DNA of 64,000 bases from Vibrio cincinnatiensis. Its GTDB lineage: Bacteria; Pseudomonadota; Gammaproteobacteria; Enterobacterales; Vibrionaceae. The notes below the pieces were generated by a model. That model searched no databases, had not been told where the DNA came from, and worked only from the letters and a program-made list of their open reading frames with translations. Below are positions 61,910-64,000 of the stretch, in pieces. Location of the stretch: positions 62,001 through 126,000 of the forward strand of contig NZ_SGOM01000001.1 of NCBI RefSeq assembly GCF_022113815.1, read 5' to 3'. How positions within the stretch are numbered: the stretch's first letter is position 1; each line of letters opens with the position of its first letter. Both the position numbers and the translations under genes were made by a program.

Positions 61910-63067
61910 CTATAGCTCGCCGCCTCCCGCCGCTTGAAACCAACGTGTTAAGTGTGTCTTGAGATCTTTTAATTCGTCAGGTCCAATCAACGCTAGCCCT
62001 AAGTCTTCTGCACGAGTAATGTCGTTATGGCGTAATGGACGAAAGCTGACTAACATAGCACGGGCTTGCAGCCCCCCGAGCAAGTCACGCAAGGACTCTA
62101 ACTTATACAAGGTATCATCACCATCATCACGCATGCCTTTTGTCTTACATTCAATGATATGCAGTTTATTATTGACGACGGTTGCGACATCTAATTCATT
62201 ACGGACTTCTCGTTCCCCGAGTTGGCGATAAACCTGCACGTTAAGCGAGCGGTCTTGTATTGTCGGCATCACATCTTGGATTTGCCTTACTGTACTGTGC
62301 ACCAGCGTTTCTAACCATTCACCATTGGCAAAGCGGCGAGCATCTTCATCAGAAAAAGTCAGTAAGCCCTGTTGATACGTGGCAATATTGGCTTCCACGA
62401 GATCGGTGATTAGTAAATTGAGTTCACGGTAACTTTGCTGTTTATCGGAGAGTTCAACATCCAGTTTTTGTTCTTTTCGACAGGTGGTGGCTAAGTAGTT
62501 CAAGGTCGCAAGGCCTGGCCCGAGTTCTAATGCATGGCTAGCCCAACGTTCTCCTAATTGATACAGTTTTTGATCCAATTGAGGCGGGCGATTATGCTCA
62601 CAAAATTCACCACGGGCACCAAAAATGGTCAGATAGTCGGCGATCGTAATATTATCTTGTACTTGAGTATCTTGACTGCCATCGGGATAGAGCCAGCATA
62701 GGCGATCACTACGTGGTTCAACGACAAAAATGGGCCAGTGATAGGTTCGAAAAATTTCATAGACAGACAATAATCGATGGCGCAACCCACAACTGGCATT
62801 AAGTTTTACTTCCACTTGGCGCTGTTTGAGGTCTTCTGCGAGCTGGCGAATGGCTAATTTTGTTTCGGTAATATTTGCTTCGTAAGGAATTTCAAAAAAC
62901 TCAGAGGTAATCTCTCTTTGGGCTAATACGGCATGTAAACGAACATACATGGCCTCTTGGGTATGGTCACCGATAAAGACAATGTGTCGACTAATGGTTC
63001 GATTATCCAGTAGTGGGGTGACCAAACGTACCGGATCCTGATCTATGATGCCAACATGAACGGCCAT
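61910..63067 (-). CDS. CARF domain-PD-(D/E)xK nuclease, Can2/Card1-like (VC1899 type)
   Basis: 385-residue protein. The N-terminal CARF-type Rossmann domain (about 1-150; HIVFIGDHTQEAMYVRLHAV) has the ligand-loop region LNASCGLRHRLLSVYE (N90 onward). A winged-helix linker follows at about 160-260. The C-terminal nuclease core carries D293 (NELDVATVVNN) and E306-C307-K308 (LHIIECKTKG), the D-x12-E-x-K pattern of PD-(D/E)xK enzymes. Homologues Can2 and Card1 cut nucleic acid when cyclic oligoadenylate binds. The Vibrio homologue VC1899 is known from structural genomics as a DUF1887 protein. A GAGGAT ribosome site precedes the ATG. It stands alone between fadR and a chemoreceptor gene, with no Cas gene or CRISPR in the window. 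Confidence 0.93.
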   Translation of the reverse strand: MAVHVGIIDQDPVRLVTPLLDNRTISRHIVFIGDHTQEAMYVRLHAVLAQREITSEFFEIPYEANITETKLAIRQLAEDLKQRQVEVKLNASCGLRHRLLSVYEIFRTYHWPIFVVEPRSDRLCWLYPDGSQDTQVQDNITIADYLTIFGARGEFCEHNRPPQLDQKLYQLGERWASHALELGPGLATLNYLATTCRKEQKLDVELSDKQQSYRELNLLITDLVEANIATYQQGLLTFSDEDARRFANGEWLETLVHSTVRQIQDVMPTIQDRSLNVQVYRQLGEREVRNELDVATVVNNKLHIIECKTKGMRDDGDDTLYKLESLRDLLGGLQARAMLVSFRPLRHNDITRAEDLGLALIGPDELKDLKTHLTRWFQAAGGGEL

Positions 63068-63159
63068 ATTTTATCCTCATGTTTGGCTTGCAGAGTGGAG
63101 AAAAGGAAAAAGAAGCGAGCAAGCCTTATTCATCATATAACGGCGGGTTGGCAAAAAAA

Positions 63160-63190
63160 CAAGGGTGACCGTATGGAAATGTCACCCTTG
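63160..63190 (-). terminator. Terminator after the chemoreceptor gene
   Basis: Perfect 10-bp stem CAAGGGTGAC / GTCACCCTTG. On the minus strand the 3' arm is followed by TTTTTTT. It separates the receptor transcript from the CARF gene. Confidence 0.93.
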
Positions 63191-63271
63191 CGAGAAGTTT
63201 TGACGTAGTGCTAACAATCGACACTGCGCCAGCTTAATGATCGGTTAAAAGGTCAACCAAGCCTTGACTCC

Positions 63272-64000
63272 TTATAATTTAAACCGATGGACAAGTTGAC
63301 CTTGCTGATTGGCGAGTTGAGTTAGACTCTCACTGGTCTGTGCGATCTGATTCATTGCTTGATAGCTTTCGTCCGCGATATGGTTGATATCTTCAATGCT
63401 ACGCGCTATCGAACTGGTGGTTTCACTTTGTTCTGCGGCCGCTTGAGAAATATGAGTACTCATTTGGCTAATTTCCATGATCAATGCTTGAATTTCTTCC
63501 ATGGCACTGTTCGCACTGGAGGCTTGTTCAACCGATTGCTCCATATCCTGCATACAGGTTTCAATCACTTTACTTGCAGTACCAGAGCTGGTTTGAAGGT
63601 TACTGATCATGGTCTCAATTTCTGAGGTAGACTCGGTTGTCCGTTGTGCCAAAACACGAACTTCATCGGCAACGACTGCAAAGCCTCGTCCTTGCTCTCC
63701 AGCTCGAGCAGCTTCAATCGCGGCATTCAAGGCTAATAGGTTGGTTTGTTCAGCAATGTTACGAATGACGTCTAAAATTGAGCCAATTTGACTACTCATT
63801 TTATGTAATTCGCCGACAGCATCGACGGAGTCATTAAGACGAGCTTCCAATTGATTGATGGTGGAAATGTTATTGCTCATCACCTGTCGACCAGACTCAG
63901 AAGCACTTTCAACTTGTTGAACCATGTGTAGTGAACTCTGTGCACTGTGCGCCACTTCCTGAACGGAATGCGCCATTTCGGTCATGGCTGTGGCCACGTT
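63272..64000 (-). CDS. Methyl-accepting chemotaxis protein, C-terminal part
   Basis: Partial; the start lies beyond the right edge. The visible part is the cytoplasmic signalling coiled coil with the hairpin tip [20 protein letters not shown] and [18 protein letters not shown]. Methylation-helix stretches lie on both sides (for example [20 protein letters not shown]). The sensor domain and so the ligand are unseen. Its position upstream of the CARF gene matches the neighbourhood of VC1899 in V. cholerae as I recall it. Confidence 0.93.
   Translation of the reverse strand, partial: NVATAMTEMAHSVQEVAHSAQSSLHMVQQVESASESGRQVMSNNISTINQLEARLNDSVDAVGELHKMSSQIGSILDVIRNIAEQTNLLALNAAIEAARAGEQGRGFAVVADEVRVLAQRTTESTSEIETMISNLQTSSGTASKVIETCMQDMEQSVEQASSANSAMEEIQALIMEISQMSTHISQAAAEQSETTSSIARSIEDINHIADESYQAMNQIAQTSESLTQLANQQGQLVHRFKL

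Noticed and set aside
61910..63067. A local CRISPR-Cas or CBASS system around the CARF gene
   Set aside because: Neighbours are fadR and a chemoreceptor gene; no cas gene, cyclase or repeat array is seen within the window.

Overview
The window reads as chromosomal core DNA of a Vibrio or a close relative (Vibrionaceae). Reasons: gene order and proteins match Vibrio chromosome 1. Markers are a long acidic polar-landmark HubP, the sodium-motor T-ring protein MotY, the competence protein ComEA downstream of ppiD, an Rnf electron-transport operon and the dsbB-nhaB-fadR block followed by a VC1899-type CARF nuclease. Codon use is even and moderately AT-rich. I found no rRNA, tRNA, insertion sequence, prophage or CRISPR array.

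Layout. 1-12.8 kb is a plus-strand block: end of the GlcNAc PTS gene nagE, glnS, hubP, truA, accD, folC, dedD, cvpA and purF, the last two behind a clear PurR box. 12.8-23 kb is mostly minus strand: a Na+/H+ antiporter-family gene, rnt, the plus-strand motY, gloA, and the operon rsxA-B-C-D-G-E-nth. 23-32.6 kb is a mixed stretch with genes that vary more between species: an Aer-like PAS chemoreceptor, a LysE exporter, a thioesterase, a GNAT-nitrilase fusion broken by one in-frame TAG, an unrecognised membrane protein, a YidE-type transporter and the AMPylase SelO. 33-47.6 kb is the plus-strand protein quality-control and growth block: tig, clpP, clpX, lon, hupB, ppiD, comEA, cmk, rpsA, ihfB, lapA, lapB and pyrF. 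47.7-60.4 kb holds miaE, a coiled-coil membrane protein, cysB, a methyltransferase, ald divergent from its likely regulator lrp, ftsK, an outer-membrane barrel protein, dsbB and nhaB. 61-64 kb holds fadR, the CARF-nuclease gene and the end of a chemoreceptor gene.

How genes work together. Tig, ClpXP, Lon and PpiD form a protein-folding and turnover group. Strong sigma-32-type promoter matches lie upstream of tig and of lon. RsxABCDGE forms the membrane ferredoxin/NADH-linked complex. HubP and MotY serve polar organisation and the polar flagellar motor. Lrp probably controls the divergent ald gene.

Most interesting signals: (1) a compact structured RNA candidate with a three-way-junction fold and a terminal U-run between rpsA and ihfB; (2) overlapping, mutually exclusive hairpins just before the trigger factor start; (3) a CARF plus PD-(D/E)xK nuclease of the Can2/Card1 type sitting in housekeeping DNA with no CRISPR nearby; (4) near-identical in-frame tandem repeats in HubP (162-bp period) and RsxC (108-bp period); (5) a single nonsense codon in an otherwise intact GNAT-nitrilase gene. 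All family names come from reading the translated sequence; no database search was run.
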